From positions 20,001 to 47,500 of the forward strand of contig CAUYUJ010006478.1 of NCBI GenBank assembly GCA_963575745.1: a stretch of DNA of 27,500 bases. Direction: 5' to 3'. The translations under genes were made by a program, and so were the position numbers. The stretch is from Prorocentrum cordatum. Its lineage: Eukaryota > Sar > Dinophyceae > Prorocentrales > Prorocentraceae. Shown in pieces: positions 26,216 through 27,500 of the stretch. Each line of letters opens with the position of its first letter. The first letter of the stretch is position 1. Under the pieces are notes generated by a model. It was not told the DNA's origin and did no database searches. It saw nothing but the letters and a program-made list of their open reading frames with translations.

Positions 26216-26442
26216 CTGCGACTGCCGTTGCCACTGCGACTGTCATCGCGAATGCGACTACGACTGCGAGAACAGCAGAATTCTACAACTGGATTCTCAT
26301 CTGAATCTTAAGGGGAATGCTTCCAGATATGCTCCTACACATCGCTGTTAGGTTGCTTTGTCGGGATAATTTATTGTAGTTTTCGTCCAAGATCCCTCTG
26401 TAGGGGGACAGGCCCGACCTGACCCTGACCGCTCGCTCCAGA

Positions 26443-26704
26443 CGGTCCAGACATGCTCGCGCAGTGAAGAAGGCCGGGCGGGAGGCTGTTCGTTGTTGTC
26501 GGTTCCTGGGGGCTTTCGCCGCAGGGCCCTGGGGACGGTCGACAACCGGCTCGGTGTGAAAAGCTGGTCCCGCGGAGGAAGGGCCCGCGCGGCGAGGGGC
26601 CGCGTACGTAAAAAAACAGGACATCGCATGTCTGGGGAGAGCCCCAGGGGGCCCTCTGGGCCTCGTGGGGGGGTGCTCTTGAGGTCGCAGGGGCCTCCTT
26701 GGAT
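26443..26704 (+). CDS. Possible host exon between F1 copy e and F2 copy 2 (uncertain)
   Basis: After GCTCGCTCCAG a frame stays open through GTVDNRLGVKSWSRGGRA and RGRVRKKTGHRMSGESPRG to the F2 edge. It is basic and Gly/Arg-rich without a known domain. A minus-strand frame of similar length competes. It is supported mainly by lying between two TIR elements, as do the exons on either side. Confidence 0.3.
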
Positions 26705-26908
26705 CGGGGGCGGCCAAGAGGGGGGTGATGACTAGGGGGGGGTGGATATCATGGCGGGGGCCACGATATCTCCCCAGATTTCGTGGCGCCTCTTCTTATT
26801 TCGTTGCGTTCCTGCCCCCCCTCTTGTGCCGCGCACATGCCGCCGGCCATTTTACTTGTACCCCCCCCCCCCCCTCTCCTAGGCGCCCCCCTCTTGGCCG
26901 CCCCCGAG
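26705..26908. mobile_element. F2 TIR element, copy 2
   Basis: CGGGGGCGGCCAAGAGGGGG and CCCCCTCTTGGCCGCCCCCG are near-perfect terminal inverted repeats, 204 bp end to end. The interior matches copy 1 at 7320, including the GATATCATGGC/GCCACGATATC stem. A long C-run followed by TCTCCTAG|G (26858-26881) near its right end looks like a splice acceptor. Confidence 0.8.
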
Positions 26909-27244
26909 GGACACCCGGGGCCAGGGGCACCTCTGGCAGCGCCCGGGAGGAGCCCGCCGGGCACCCGCGGGGCGCAGAGGCGGCCCGCGCGGCCATGGAC
27001 CCGGGCCTTCAGGCGGCGCTGGACGGCCTGGAGCACGGCCTGCGGGAGCGACTGCGGGCGTTCGCGGAGCGGGCGAGCCCGGGGCAGCGGGTCAAGCTGC
27101 CGCTGGAGCTCCGCGCGGTGCAGCGCAAGGCCGTGCACCTGTGGGCCGAGGCGCACGGGCTGGGGCACAGGAGCCGGGAGCTGGCATGGGGGCCGGAGGT
27201 GGCCGGGATTTGGTGCCGGCCAGCAGAGGCGGGTCAGAATTTCA
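26909..27244 (+). CDS. Exon encoding an R3H domain
   Basis: The frame reads PGLQAALDGLEHGLRERLRA, then FAERASPGQRVKLPLELR, then AVQRKAVHLWAEAHGLGHRS. The R-x3-H signature (RKAVH), followed by a helix and GLGHRSRELAWG, matches the R3H fold, which binds single-stranded nucleic acid. An ATG at 26995 lies just before the domain, but the frame is open upstream, so this may be an internal exon. It is bounded by F2 copy 2 on the left and F1 copy f on the right. The remaining domains of the protein are outside the window or in undetected exons. Confidence 0.6.
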
Positions 27245-27400
27245 GTCGTGCCTGTCCCCCTACAGGGGGAATATCCAAAAATAGTCAAACAAATAGTCTG
27301 GGGACTAGTTTTTGGAGTATTTTTTTGACCATGTTGGAGTATTTTTGGAGTATTTTTTATTTTTCGTCGAAACTCTCCCTGTAGGGGGACACGTCCGACT
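27245..27400. mobile_element. F1 TIR element, copy f
   Basis: A complete copy of 156 bp. AGTCGTGCCTGTCCCCCTAC pairs with GTAGGGGGACACGTCCGACT. The core holds AATAGTCTGGGGACTAG and GGAGTATTTTTTTGACC, shared with copies c and d, and TTTTCGTCGAAACT near the right end. It follows the R3H exon directly and is likely to lie in an intron. Confidence 0.85.
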
Positions 27401-27500
27401 TAGGGTTGGAGGATGTTCGAGGTTCTGGGCTCGATCCTTTTTGTTTTCCGCCTCCCGCGGGGGCCGTTGTCGGGCCCGTGGGGCCGACCGAAACGGATCA

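Larger units (their letters stand above)
24176..26420. mobile_element. F1 TIR element, copy e, carrying a satellite array
   Basis: The left end ACGTCGGGCCTGTCCC pairs with ACAGGCCCGACCT on the right. Further in, AACCTAACAGCGA (24250-24262) matches TCGCTGTTAGGTT (26342-26354) as an inverted repeat, so the arms extend for about 80 bp on both sides. Between them lie a 73-bp tandem repeat and a 1.6-kb hexamer array. Normal F1 copies here are 150-210 bp, so this 2.2-kb copy has been enlarged by internal repeats. Confidence 0.7.

Noticed and set aside
24225-26246. A 673-codon minus-strand frame rich in Ser-Ala, Gln-Pro and Leu-Ser
   Set aside because: It is the stop-free strand of the GCTGAG satellite. 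The composition switches wherever the 155-bp period changes frame, and there are no domain or splice signals.

Overview
The window looks like dinoflagellate nuclear DNA. It is GC-rich, dense in repeats and full of purine/pyrimidine trinucleotide tracts. Several reading frames resemble gene families I associate from memory with multi-copy dinoflagellate genes, and degenerate copies of the dinoflagellate spliced leader (SL) lie just upstream of four genes. Some inferred introns have GC-AG or GA-AG ends and sit between short AG|G direct repeats. I cannot name the species. I recognised no rRNA, tRNA or CRISPR array, and nothing bacterial or viral.

Layout. (1) About 100-6625, minus strand: a decayed non-LTR (LINE-type) retrotransposon with a Cys-rich/coiled-coil N-terminal region, AP-endonuclease (EEP) domain, linker, reverse transcriptase with an FVDD box, a Cys/His knuckle and RNase H. 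It is split by frameshifts, a roughly 200-bp repeat (family F4) and a TCC tract. (2) About 6627-11200: short terminal-inverted-repeat (TIR) or fold-back elements (families F1, F2, F3, F5), partly nested in each other, with host-like exon fragments between them. (3) About 11740-23150: four plus-strand genes between two arrays of TTAGC/GCTAA motifs. The genes are a multi-domain family protein (12131-14703), a small basic-tailed protein (15856-16614), a third family protein (17798 to about 19478) and a DDE transposase-like protein (20219 to about 22575). (4) About 23200-27500: GC-rich exon fragments, one with an R3H domain, separated by F3, F1, F2 and F1 elements. One F1 element encloses a 1.6-kb satellite.

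How it may fit together. I read region 3 as one large DNA transposon of about 11.5 kb. It would carry a CACTA-like transposase, motif arrays at both ends that could be transposase-binding sites, and three accessory genes. Each gene has an SL-like 5' leader, and a repeated stem-loop motif lies in the two spacers next to the third gene. Three single-base homopolymer frameshifts account for most of the broken frames there, so the genes may be intact in the real genome. The short TIR families in regions 2 and 4 behave like introner elements: one F3 copy can be removed as a phase-0 GC-AG intron that joins two open exons.

The element boundaries, the accessory gene functions and most splice sites are inferences from the sequence alone.
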